Shown one piece after another: positions 8,490 to 16,312 of a stretch of DNA of 64,000 nucleotides. Origin of the DNA: CAVOAK01 sp963664465. GTDB lineage: Bacteria > Pseudomonadota > Alphaproteobacteria > UBA8366 > CAVOAK01. The notes under the pieces are model-generated. The model saw only the letters and a program-made list of their open reading frames with translations, did not search any database and was not told the origin of the DNA. The DNA is taken from contig CAXXSU010000011.1 of NCBI GenBank assembly GCA_963664465.2, positions 1-64,000 of the forward strand, given 5' to 3'. Both the position numbers and the translations under genes were made by a program. Within the stretch, counting starts at the first letter, position 1, and every line of letters begins with the position of its first letter.

Positions 8490-9408
8490 TTAGTAGAGCG
8501 CCGGTGAGGTTGTTGGAAATGCGGCAATCCGGTTTTTGCGGCCTAATTCTTGCCGTGCCCGCCAATAATTCCAGGCCTTCGTCTTGAGATTTCTCAATGC
8601 GGTCGAGACGCATCAGGGCTAGTCCGATGCCGTCAAATGCCGAGCGCATTTCACCTGCTTCGCGATCGCCCGCAAGTATCGGCGTTCCAGGATTAGGCAG
8701 CGGACCATCTATAATCACCGGCATCAAACGTCGGCGTGCAAGCCCACGATACTTGGTACGCGCGGTCAATTCCTGGCCCATATAGCAGCCCTTGTCCCAA
8801 TCGAGCCCATGCAGCTCTTCGAAATTACTCTCAAGTAGAACAGACCTATCGACAATGAGATCCCGGCTGCCGTCCGGCAGGCCAAGCTGAAGTCGAAGTC
8901 GTTCATAATCTTCGATGGATGTCTCCTCAAAACCCAGTTCGCCGAGCGCCTCGACCGCAGCGACTTGAGGGCTGACCGCTCGCACGCCGGCCGCAGCAAG
9001 GCGCGGATCTACAAACGCAGTGCCGCCGGCAAACGGTGTTGCGCGACCAGGTTCGGAATCGAGACCGAGCGGACGCACAACATCTTCGCCGATCAGCGCA
9101 ACAACAGCGAAAGATTCGCAGATACCCAAATCCACTTCGGAGCGCAGTTTGTAGCGGCTTAATCGCTGCCCAAGATCCATCATGCGCTGGGCTTCGCAGT
9201 CGAGATAGTAGGTCGCGTCCAACTCGAATACAAAAAAGTCGTGTAGGTACTTACCCTGTGGTGTCAGTAATGCCGCCCAGATTGCACGCTCCGACGAAAC
9301 CTGCTCGATATCGTTGGATATCAACCCCTGTAGAAAGTCCGTACGGCCCTTGCCACCCACAGTGATCACCGCACGCGATTCTAGAACGACAAATTTCAAT
9401 TTCTTCAT
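8458..9408 (-). CDS. ygfZ: YgfZ/GcvT-like folate-binding protein, 3' end replaced by IS
   Basis: Folate-binding protein needed for maintenance of some iron-sulfur enzymes, 316 aa as it stands. It begins with the ESRAVITVGGKGRTDFLQGLISND domain and contains the YgfZ signature KGCYMGQELTARTKYRG (family pattern KGCYxGQE) at about residues 205-220, so the functional core is intact. From residue 307 the frame runs into the right end of the IS1380 element and ends with ten IS-encoded residues (TRIIHAWRPI). Across the element the original frame stays open for 45 more codons and would stop at 6751-6753, overlapping the HAD gene. Since YgfZ proteins normally end soon after the RPQKPD-type strand, function may survive. 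Confidence 0.88.
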   Translation of the reverse strand: MKKLKFVVLESRAVITVGGKGRTDFLQGLISNDIEQVSSERAIWAALLTPQGKYLHDFFVFELDATYYLDCEAQRMMDLGQRLSRYKLRSEVDLGICESFAVVALIGEDVVRPLGLDSEPGRATPFAGGTAFVDPRLAAAGVRAVSPQVAAVEALGELGFEETSIEDYERLRLQLGLPDGSRDLIVDRSVLLESNFEELHGLDWDKGCYMGQELTARTKYRGLARRRLMPVIIDGPLPNPGTPILAGDREAGEMRSAFDGIGLALMRLDRIEKSQDEGLELLAGTARIRPQKPDCRISNNLTGALLTRIIHAWRPI

Positions 9409-9476
9409 CCTGACAGCCTAATCCCATTCACCTCAGACGCCATCTTGGTCTCACGGGCACGCATTGCAAGCTATGG

Positions 9477-9505
9477 TTGGCACCTGCGATCGCACTACCT
9501 ATAAC
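9477..9505 (+). promoter_or_regulatory. Sigma-70 type promoter of the glycosyltransferase operon
   Basis: TTGGCA (9477-9482), 17-nt spacer, TATAAC (9500-9505), 34 nt before the first gene of the operon. Both hexamers match the consensus at 4 of 6 or better and the spacing is optimal. No operator-like repeat is visible. Confidence 0.6.
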
Positions 9506-9538
9506 CGGCTGTGACATATTCAGATATCATGCTTCGCT

Positions 9539-10504
9539 ATGAAGTTGTTGTTTATCACCGCCAACCGCATCGGCGATGCCGTCTTGTCGACCGGTATACT
9601 CGGATCCCTGACCGAGCAATATCCGTCGGCAGAGACGACTGTGGTCGTAGGACCAGCTGCCGCGTCCCTGTTTCGTGCCGCGCCAAGCGTTAAGAACCTG
9701 TTGATCGTCGAGAAGCAGCCTCTGGGCATGCATTGGGGGCACGTTTGGCGAGCATGTGCTGGGACCCGATGGGACATTGTCGTCGACCTGAGGCGCTCGA
9801 TAATTGCTTGGACTGTCTGGGCTTCTCGGCGCTGCATAATCCCAAAGCCGACACGATCAATTCACCGCGTGCGGCTGCTTGCAGAAACAATTGGACTCCC
9901 GGAGAATCCGCCAACGCCGAGACTCTGGACCAGCGAACGCGACGATGCCAGGGCGGCAACTTTTATTCCAGACGGTCCCCCGGTATTGGCCTTAGCGCCC
10001 GCGGCTAACTGGCGCGGAAAACAATGGGACATTCGGAAATTTTCGCAACTCGCGGGGCGACTAACCGCCAAGGATGGCATTCTACCTGCCGCCCGAATCG
10101 CTGTATTTGCGGCGGCGCTGGAGCGCGCGCAAACGGAGGAACTCTTTCGAGCCTTCCCTGAGAAACGCATTATCGACTTGGTCGGCAAGACCGATCTGAC
10201 TGAAGTCGCCGCTTGCCTCCAACGTTGCGATTTCTTCGTCGGCAACGATTCCGGCCTGGCGCATATGGCGGTTGCGACTGGGACCCCCACTTTGAGCTTG
10301 TTCGGCCCAAGCCGGCCCGAGTTATACGCGCCGTGGGGCGAGAACGCTGCCTGGGTCCGAACCCCGGAGAGCTTCGATGAGCTTACCGGCATTCCTGGCT
10401 ATGACCATCGAACGACCGGATCTTTGATGGACGGACTCACTGTTGATGCTGCTGAAGCGGCAGCCTGCTCGCTTTGGCGCCGCACTCAAACAGCGGCAGC
10501 ATGA
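9539..10504 (+). CDS. Glycosyltransferase family 9 (heptosyltransferase-like)
   Basis: A GT-B fold transferase of the ADP-heptose:LPS heptosyltransferase family, 321 aa. The N-terminal MKLLFITANRIGDAVLSTGIL is the classic GT9 start (RIGDxVLS), the second domain begins VLALAPAANWRGKQW, and the donor-site block is FFVGNDSGLAHMAVATGTPTLSLFGPS with the conserved D-S-G-x-x-H. Acts at the cytoplasmic face of the inner membrane on LPS core or another glycolipid. First gene of a four-gene operon (GT9-GT2-GT4-AsnB) with 4-nt or shorter overlaps throughout, which implies one surface-glycan assembly unit. The exact sugar and acceptor cannot be assigned. Confidence 0.9.
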   Translation: MKLLFITANRIGDAVLSTGILGSLTEQYPSAETTVVVGPAAASLFRAAPSVKNLLIVEKQPLGMHWGHVWRACAGTRWDIVVDLRRSIIAWTVWASRRCIIPKPTRSIHRVRLLAETIGLPENPPTPRLWTSERDDARAATFIPDGPPVLALAPAANWRGKQWDIRKFSQLAGRLTAKDGILPAARIAVFAAALERAQTEELFRAFPEKRIIDLVGKTDLTEVAACLQRCDFFVGNDSGLAHMAVATGTPTLSLFGPSRPELYAPWGENAAWVRTPESFDELTGIPGYDHRTTGSLMDGLTVDAAEAAACSLWRRTQTAAA

Positions 10505-11259
10505 ACGGAATGCCGAAACTGTCTGCTCTGGTTGTCGCGCACAACGAAGAATCTCAACTGGCCGGTTGTCTCGAATCACTAAGGTTTGCCGATGAAATTG
10601 TTGTTCTGCTTGACCGATGCACAGACCGTTCGCGCGACATTGCAGCACAGTATACCGACCGCCTGATTGAAGGTGCCTGGGAGATCGAGGGTGAGCGGAG
10701 AAATGCCGGTATCGACACCTGTACCGGCGATTGGGTTATTGAGGTGGATGCCGACGAGCTTGTGCCGGAACCGCTGGCGCAAGAGATTCGCAGTGTCATA
10801 ACGCAAACCTCCAGCAGTTACTTCTTGGTTCCGTATGACAATTATATTGGCGAGCGCCTCGTGCGATTTGGCTGGGGTGCGACGTGGGGAGTCAGCGCGA
10901 CGGTCCGGCTTTTTCGGGCCGGTGCCAAGCGCTGGGGCAACCAGCGGATTCACCCTAAAATCGAGTTCACAGGCGAGCAAGGGCGACTCGCGACGCCGAT
11001 GGTCCATTATGTGGACCGCGACATTTCCGACATGATCGACCGACTTGATCGATATACGACGGCACGCGCCGCCGACCTACGTGAGAGCGGGGATATTGGC
11101 AGTATGTCGGCAAACGTCCGTCGCATCTTTTCGCGGTTTTGGAAATGCTACGTGATGCGACGCGGCTATCGCGAAGGCCCCTACGGCTTTCTTATTGCGC
11201 TCTTCGCGGGGCTCTTCCCAATTCTTTCATACCTGAAGGCACGATTGGAGGACAGGTGA
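10501..11259 (+). CDS. Glycosyltransferase family 2 (WaaE/KdtX-like)
   Basis: A GT-A fold inverting transferase of 252 aa with the WaaE/KdtX-type layout: LSALVVAHNEESQLAGCLES, DEIVVLLDRCTDRSRDIA, the conserved GERRNAGI segment, and the metal-binding WVIEVDADE. A basic/hydrophobic C-terminal helix region (FLIALFAGLFPILSYLKAR) probably attaches it to the inner membrane. I start at ATG 10501, which overlaps the GT9 stop codon; an upstream in-frame TTG at 10474 would only add residues inside the previous gene. WaaE-type enzymes add a glucose to core heptose I, a reasonable but unproved role here. Confidence 0.88.
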   Translation: MNGMPKLSALVVAHNEESQLAGCLESLRFADEIVVLLDRCTDRSRDIAAQYTDRLIEGAWEIEGERRNAGIDTCTGDWVIEVDADELVPEPLAQEIRSVITQTSSSYFLVPYDNYIGERLVRFGWGATWGVSATVRLFRAGAKRWGNQRIHPKIEFTGEQGRLATPMVHYVDRDISDMIDRLDRYTTARAADLRESGDIGSMSANVRRIFSRFWKCYVMRRGYREGPYGFLIALFAGLFPILSYLKARLEDR

Positions 11260-12281
11260 CGCGTGTACTGCAGGTTATGGCCGGTGCTCGCCATGGCGGC
11301 GCGGAGGCATTCTTCGTCCGCCTGGCAGGCGCGCTCGCCCGTGCAGGAATTGAAGAGCGCGTCGTCATTCGCCGCGACCCAGAGCGTGTGGCCGCGCTGC
11401 GCAAGATCGATCTTAAACCGGTCGAACTGCCCTTTGGCGGGATTCCGGATCTGCTAACCCGACCACGGCTGAAACGTGAAATCTCCGACTTCGAGCCAGA
11501 TATTGTGATTGCATGGATGAGTCGCGCCGCAAAATTTTGTCCAAAGGGCGAGCACGTATTGGTCGCGCGCCTCGGCGGATACTACAAACTCAAATACTAT
11601 CGCCATTGCGATCATCTGATCGCGAATACGAAAGACATCTGCGACTATCTCATTCGGCAGGACTGGCCGGTAGACCGGGTCACCTATCTACCGAACTTCG
11701 TCGATGGATCACCCGCATCGCCAATTGAACGGGCAACCCTCAAGACACCGGAAGGCGTGCCACTTCTATTGGCCCTCGGAAGATTACACAAAAACAAGGC
11801 ATTTGAAGTCTTGCTCGAGGCGTTGCAAGGCATACCCAAGGCCCACCTCTGGATCGCCGGGGACGGCAATTTGCGAAAGACATTGGAATCCCAAGCACGC
11901 CAATTTGGTGTCGCCGAGCGTGTGCGTTGGCTTGGCTGGCGGAACGATGTGGGGGCATTGTTGTCGACCGCCGACATTCTTGTCTGTCCGTCCCGACACG
12001 AGCCGCTTGGCAACGTGATTATCGAGGCCTGGGCCCACGGTTGCCCGGTGGTTGCTGCAGCGACGCAAGGTCCGCAGTGGCTGATCGGCGGCAACGGTGC
12101 CGGCATTTTGGTGCCGGTCGACGATGCCGCGGCACTGGTCCGTTCGATCAACCAGCTATTGCACGATCGTGACGCAGCAGATGATTTGGCGGCGAGAGGT
12201 CGCATGGCCTATTCCCGAGACTATACGGAGAACGCGGTCGTCGAACGCTATATCGAATTCTTCGATCGGGTCACGCCATAA
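11256..12281 (+). CDS. Glycosyltransferase family 4
   Basis: GT-B retaining glycosyltransferase, 341 aa from GTG 11256. The start was chosen because GGAGG (11247-11251) precedes it, it overlaps the GT2 stop, and the protein then begins at the first beta strand (TRVLQVMAGARHGGAEAF, the GT4 G-G-x-E pocket). Other landmarks: IANTKDICDYL, the second-domain start LLLALGRLHKNKAFEVLLEA, and the donor-binding CPSRHEPLGNVIIEAWAHGCPVV, carrying the E-x7-E motif of the family. Its last base is the first base of the asnB-like start codon, so the operon continues without a gap. Confidence 0.9.
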   Translation: MTRVLQVMAGARHGGAEAFFVRLAGALARAGIEERVVIRRDPERVAALRKIDLKPVELPFGGIPDLLTRPRLKREISDFEPDIVIAWMSRAAKFCPKGEHVLVARLGGYYKLKYYRHCDHLIANTKDICDYLIRQDWPVDRVTYLPNFVDGSPASPIERATLKTPEGVPLLLALGRLHKNKAFEVLLEALQGIPKAHLWIAGDGNLRKTLESQARQFGVAERVRWLGWRNDVGALLSTADILVCPSRHEPLGNVIIEAWAHGCPVVAAATQGPQWLIGGNGAGILVPVDDAAALVRSINQLLHDRDAADDLAARGRMAYSRDYTENAVVERYIEFFDRVTP

Positions 12282-14041
12282 TGTGCGGGATAGCAGGTTT
12301 GGTGATGCACGATGGAACGACGCCAGAGGTCGCGATACTCGATCGTTTCGCGCGCGCACTAGGACATCGCGGACCGGACGGCGAAGGTAAGCACCTGGCC
12401 GGACCCGTCGGCATGGTGATGACGCGGCTTGCCATAATCGATCTAGTGACTGGCGATCAGCCGATTTACGACCCTGGCGGTGTCGCCCTTATCGCAAACG
12501 CGGAGATCTACAACTACATCGAGCTTCGCGCGGAACTGTCGGGGACACCGTTTACGACGAAGTCGGACTGCGAGCCACCACTCCATCTCTATCGGAAAAA
12601 TGGCCTTTCCTTCGCCAATGACCTGCGTGGCATGTATGCGATTGCCATCCACGATCCGGCACAGGGGAGACTGGTGCTGGCACGGGATCCCTTCGGAATC
12701 AAACCACTCTACTATGTTGAAAAACCCGACCTGTTTGCCTTTGCGTCAGAACCTAGTGCCTTGATCGCAGCAGGTTTGGCCGAAGCCAACGAGGATTCAG
12801 AGCACCGAGATGAGCTGCTGCAATTGCAGTTCACCTGTGGCAGGAATACGATTTACAAGGATATCTCCCGCGTCCTGCCGGGCGAAACCCTCGAGGTTCG
12901 TGGTGCACGCGTTGTGAGTCGCCGCCAACGACCTGCCTTACCGGAACCCGACGCCACGGAAATCGATGCTGACACTGCATTGCGACGGTTCAATCGCGCC
13001 CTCGAAGACAGCGTCGAAATGCATCAGCGATCGGATGTTCCCTACGGGCTGTTTCTTTCGGGTGGCACCGATTCAGCCACCATGCTCGCGCTCATGGCGC
13101 GACAGACCGACCGGCCGGTTCAGACGTTCACTGCAGGTTTTTCCGAGCGGGGCGTACACGATGAGCGGGACCATGCGCGACAGCTGGCCAAATTTATGGG
13201 TGCCGAACACCATGAGGTTGAATTCAACGAGCATGATTTTTGGTCGCTCTTGCCGGAGATCGCTGGATGTATGGACGACCCGGCGGCGGATTACGCAATA
13301 CTGCCCACCTGGAAGTTGGCGCGCGAGGCCGCACAGGAGCTGAAGGTCGTTCTATCCGGCGAAGGCGGTGACGAGCTGTTTGCCGGTTATGGAAGATATC
13401 GCAGCATCTTGCGCCCATTTTGGCAGGGCGGCAGGGCGATCCGCCCGCGCGGGAGATTCGACCGCTTGCGCGTCCTCAAGCACGAAAGTGATGCCTGGCG
13501 GGACGGCATCGCTGCAGCAGAGGCAACCGCAACCGTGCCCGGGCGAACCAAACTCCAAATAGCCCAAGCGACGGACATCGCCGACTGGCTGCCAAACGAC
13601 TTGCTCACCAAGCTCGACCGCTGCCTTATGACACATGGTCTAGAGGGCCGGACGCCGCTACTCGATCCGGTGGTCGCGAACGCGGTATTTTCTCTGCCTG
13701 ATCGATTTAAGGTCAATAGCGGCCAAGGGAAGTGGTTGCTACGTCAGTGGCTCGCCGAAAACTTTCCGGCCTCACGCCCGTTCGAAAAGAAGCGCGGATT
13801 TAGTGTCCCGGTCGGAGAGTGGATGGGTCGGCACGGCAATCGCTTGGGCGAGCTCGTGGCAAAGGATCCAGCAGTTAGCGCTGTCTGTCATCCCTCACGC
13901 GTTAAGACGCTCTATACGAGCGCCAAGAAACGCGCCCGATTCGCCGCCTGGGCGCTCCTTTTCTATGCGCTTTGGCATCGACGGAACATCCGCAACCTGC
14001 CCGCAGAGGGCGATACGTTTGAGTGTTTGGCCTCACCTTGA
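12281..14041 (+). CDS. asnB: Asparagine synthase-type glutamine amidotransferase
   Basis: A two-domain enzyme of 586 aa: an N-terminal Ntn glutaminase domain starting MCGIAG (Cys2 is the nucleophile after Met removal) with RGPDGEG and RLAIIDL, and a C-terminal synthetase domain with the pyrophosphate loop LSGGTDS, VVLSGEGGDELFAGYGRY and the HGLEGRTPLLD block. Family members in glycan loci transfer amide nitrogen to sugars or uronates rather than making asparagine. The oxyanion-hole segment, normally NGEIYNY, reads NAEIYNY, a Gly to Ala change in a very conserved spot. Last gene of the glycan operon. Free asparagine synthesis and glycan amidation are both possible; context favours the second. 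Confidence 0.9.
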   Translation: MCGIAGLVMHDGTTPEVAILDRFARALGHRGPDGEGKHLAGPVGMVMTRLAIIDLVTGDQPIYDPGGVALIANAEIYNYIELRAELSGTPFTTKSDCEPPLHLYRKNGLSFANDLRGMYAIAIHDPAQGRLVLARDPFGIKPLYYVEKPDLFAFASEPSALIAAGLAEANEDSEHRDELLQLQFTCGRNTIYKDISRVLPGETLEVRGARVVSRRQRPALPEPDATEIDADTALRRFNRALEDSVEMHQRSDVPYGLFLSGGTDSATMLALMARQTDRPVQTFTAGFSERGVHDERDHARQLAKFMGAEHHEVEFNEHDFWSLLPEIAGCMDDPAADYAILPTWKLAREAAQELKVVLSGEGGDELFAGYGRYRSILRPFWQGGRAIRPRGRFDRLRVLKHESDAWRDGIAAAEATATVPGRTKLQIAQATDIADWLPNDLLTKLDRCLMTHGLEGRTPLLDPVVANAVFSLPDRFKVNSGQGKWLLRQWLAENFPASRPFEKKRGFSVPVGEWMGRHGNRLGELVAKDPAVSAVCHPSRVKTLYTSAKKRARFAAWALLFYALWHRRNIRNLPAEGDTFECLASP

Positions 14042-14058
14042 GGTCACACGGTGCGGGT

Positions 14059-15027
14059 TTAGGCGGACTGTGCGGTGCCGACTTGTTTGCTTTCGTACAC
14101 CCTCATCGAATCCGCAATATCGGACGATAGCGCCGCAGAATCCTTGTCCGGGTTGAAACCGAGAAGGATGGCGCCCGACAACTGCTTGAGAAGCTGCAGA
14201 TCCTTTGGATTGGGCTTTGGAAAGTGCTTTTGAATAGACGTCGCAACCTCGATCAGCGAATGACAGAGTTCACCAACATGGTCGAACTGCGTCCCGATGA
14301 CGCGCCGGGCGAGATCGTTGGCGACGGCCACAAGATGATCGACCATATCGCGTTTGGATTCGTCGATGCGGCCAGCTGACATCGCGGAGGCAATAACCTG
14401 TTCCAGAAACCCGATCTGAAAGGCGTGGCGGGACAATTTCTCGTCGTTAATTTTTGAGAGAGTGCCAGTGATTTGGTTGTGCAATTCATCCGGGGACATC
14501 GGAGTCCCATTGGCCTTAGCGAGGAGCGTGTTTGGCACCGCGATCTGCGGAATATCCGATTCTCGGCTAACATCACTGCGGCGATCTGGACCCGTGTAGT
14601 CTGAAGTGAAGACAAAGGGTCGGCGGCGGAACGCCAACGCCTCCATGCGTTCGAACAACTGACCTGGCGAAATCGGTTTGACGAGCATTGCGTCGGTGCC
14701 GCAGCTTGCAACCCGGCGCACCAGATCACGGTCAGGTTCCCAGGTCGTGACAATCACTGGAACAAATGGATTGTCCCCAATCTCGTGGTTTCGAATCTTC
14801 TTGATAACTTCGCAGACATCGCCGTCTTCCAACCCCGTATCCAATACCAGCACGTCGGGACACTGGTGTTTGAGTGCTTCCAGCACCTCCTCGATCTTGC
14901 CGAAATCTGCGGTCGATCTGAATCCTTCGTGCAACATGGCGTTTCGAAGGGCCTGCAACAGATGGCCCTTCGGATCGCCTATATAGATATCGATTGTACC
15001 TCGCCGTTTTTGGTCAACTTCACGCAT
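14059..15027 (-). CDS. Response-regulator receiver protein with helical C-terminus
   Basis: 322 aa. Residues about 10-135 are a CheY-like receiver: IDIYIGDPKG, the phospho-acceptor Asp in DVLVLDTGLEDG, the conserved Thr in PVIVTTWEP and the Lys in AMLVKPISPGQL. The remaining 185 residues are predominantly helical (GTLSKINDEKLSRHAFQIG, ANDLARRVIGTQFDHVGEL) and carry no DNA-binding, GGDEF or HD motif I recognise, so the output is probably protein-protein contact. The gene stands alone; no histidine kinase is in the window. An IS1595-type element has landed 9-16 nt upstream of its start codon, cutting it off from its native promoter. Confidence 0.8.
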   Translation of the reverse strand: MREVDQKRRGTIDIYIGDPKGHLLQALRNAMLHEGFRSTADFGKIEEVLEALKHQCPDVLVLDTGLEDGDVCEVIKKIRNHEIGDNPFVPVIVTTWEPDRDLVRRVASCGTDAMLVKPISPGQLFERMEALAFRRRPFVFTSDYTGPDRRSDVSRESDIPQIAVPNTLLAKANGTPMSPDELHNQITGTLSKINDEKLSRHAFQIGFLEQVIASAMSAGRIDESKRDMVDHLVAVANDLARRVIGTQFDHVGELCHSLIEVATSIQKHFPKPNPKDLQLLKQLSGAILLGFNPDKDSAALSSDIADSMRVYESKQVGTAQSA

Positions 15028-15043
15028 TTATTCAATCCAGCGA

Positions 15044-16082
15044 ATAGGGTATCCTATTCGCTCTCGTAGTGCCTAGATCTGGGGGGCAGGGCTGGGTCTG
15101 CCCCCGACGAGCTTCTTGTATGGCACGGGCTCCAGTTGCACTGCTTGCTGGAGGAGTCGATAGAACAGGAGGCCGCGAGCTTTGGATCGGCGGCGATTGA
15201 AGCGGAACGTGAACTCGTCCAGATAGTAATCAAGCTGGGAGGCGCTAATAGCCCCATGGTGAATACCCAGCCACCACCGATCAAGGAGGCCGGCTACCCG
15301 ATGAACTTGGGGCATGACAATGTGGGCTGGGTCGCCGCTGGCGGAAATATTTTTCGGCTGGTGTTCGAAGCCGACTCCCGTGAGACCGTTGTAGGCTCGC
15401 CAGCCATCGGTTCGAATCGTTGCTCCCGGGCACACAGCCGTTTGGACGAAAGGAATGAGGCTCTCGGCGGATGCGTCCTCGACACGCGCCATGCGGATAC
15501 GACCGGTACCCCGACCCCGGATTTCGGCGGCAATCGCGACAATCGATTTCTTGTTTGTTTTCCGCCCCGTAACGCCAACCTCCCGGCCGCCCACATAGGT
15601 TTCGTCGACCTCGACCTCGCCATTCAGAAGCTCTCTGCCCGGTCGAACCATGGCCCGGCGCAGCTTATGGAGCCATGTCCAAGCCGTTTGATAACCGCCC
15701 AGGCCGAGTATTCGTTGAACCCCAAGCGCACTGACGCCGTGCTTCTGATTCGTCACATACCACATCGCCTGGAACCAAAGCCGCAACGGTTTCCGCGTAC
15801 CCTCGAAGATCGTCCCCGCGGTCGGCGACGTCTGACGTTGGCATCCCGCACATCGCTGTTGGCCCCTGGCCGTCACCCACGCCTCGGTTCCCCCGCAGGC
15901 CGGACACCGAAACCCGGCAGGCCAACGGACACGCCGAAGAAAATCCGCACAGGCGGCCTCAGAAGCGAACCAGTCGTCAAATTCCATAAGCGTGCGAGGG
16001 TAATCGATCCCGCCAACGGGATGCGCAGTATTCTCGGCCATCACAACATCTTGCCACTACGAGAGCGAATAGGATACCCTAT
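15044..16082 (-). mobile_element. IS1595-family element, copy A (1039 bp)
   Basis: Inverted ends begin ATAGGGTATCCTATTCGC and extend about 28 bp. The 8-bp target duplication TCCAGCGA is present at 15036-15043 and 16083-16090, the length expected for IS1595. Almost identical to the copies at 48545 and 59498; visible differences are a T/G at about 15510 and a C/G at about 16025. Inserted between the receiver-domain gene and ppdK. Confidence 0.95.
15073..16044 (-). CDS. IS1595-family transposase (copy A)
   Basis: ISXO2-like transposase, 323 aa. The N-terminus has a zinc ribbon (CPACGG and CAGC separated by about 20 residues), then the catalytic core: DETYVGG (first Asp-Glu), IRTDGWRAY (second Asp), VHRVAGLLDRWW and FTFRFNRRRS at the C-terminus, the pattern of the DDE/DxxxN-type IS1595 group. 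The frame is complete. Confidence 0.95.
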   Translation of the reverse strand: MMAENTAHPVGGIDYPRTLMEFDDWFASEAACADFLRRVRWPAGFRCPACGGTEAWVTARGQQRCAGCQRQTSPTAGTIFEGTRKPLRLWFQAMWYVTNQKHGVSALGVQRILGLGGYQTAWTWLHKLRRAMVRPGRELLNGEVEVDETYVGGREVGVTGRKTNKKSIVAIAAEIRGRGTGRIRMARVEDASAESLIPFVQTAVCPGATIRTDGWRAYNGLTGVGFEHQPKNISASGDPAHIVMPQVHRVAGLLDRWWLGIHHGAISASQLDYYLDEFTFRFNRRRSKARGLLFYRLLQQAVQLEPVPYKKLVGGRPSPAPQI

Positions 16083-16312
16083 TCCAGCGATTATGACGCC
16101 CTTCACCGCGTATTTTGTCTTTCAATTCGTAGATCAACGTCCAGCCTACAAGGCGCAAGCATTCATTGGGCTTGTGTCGACGTCCGGATTCTCCATCGAC
16201 AAAACATTGTCATAGATGGCTGTAAAGAGCAATGTTCGCACGCTCCAAGGTGCCCGAGCGACGAGACTGCGCCGAGCCACCTGGTGACCGCTCGCAGATG
16301 CGTTGTTGGAGC

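Noticed and set aside
10474..10500. Upstream TTG start for the GT2 protein.
   Set aside because: It would add nine residues lying inside the previous gene; ATG 10501 overlaps the upstream stop in the usual coupled manner.
15136..16215. A 359-codon plus-strand frame inside each IS1595 copy.
   Set aside because: Antisense to the transposase, and its end depends on the flank of each copy, so it is not a conserved gene.
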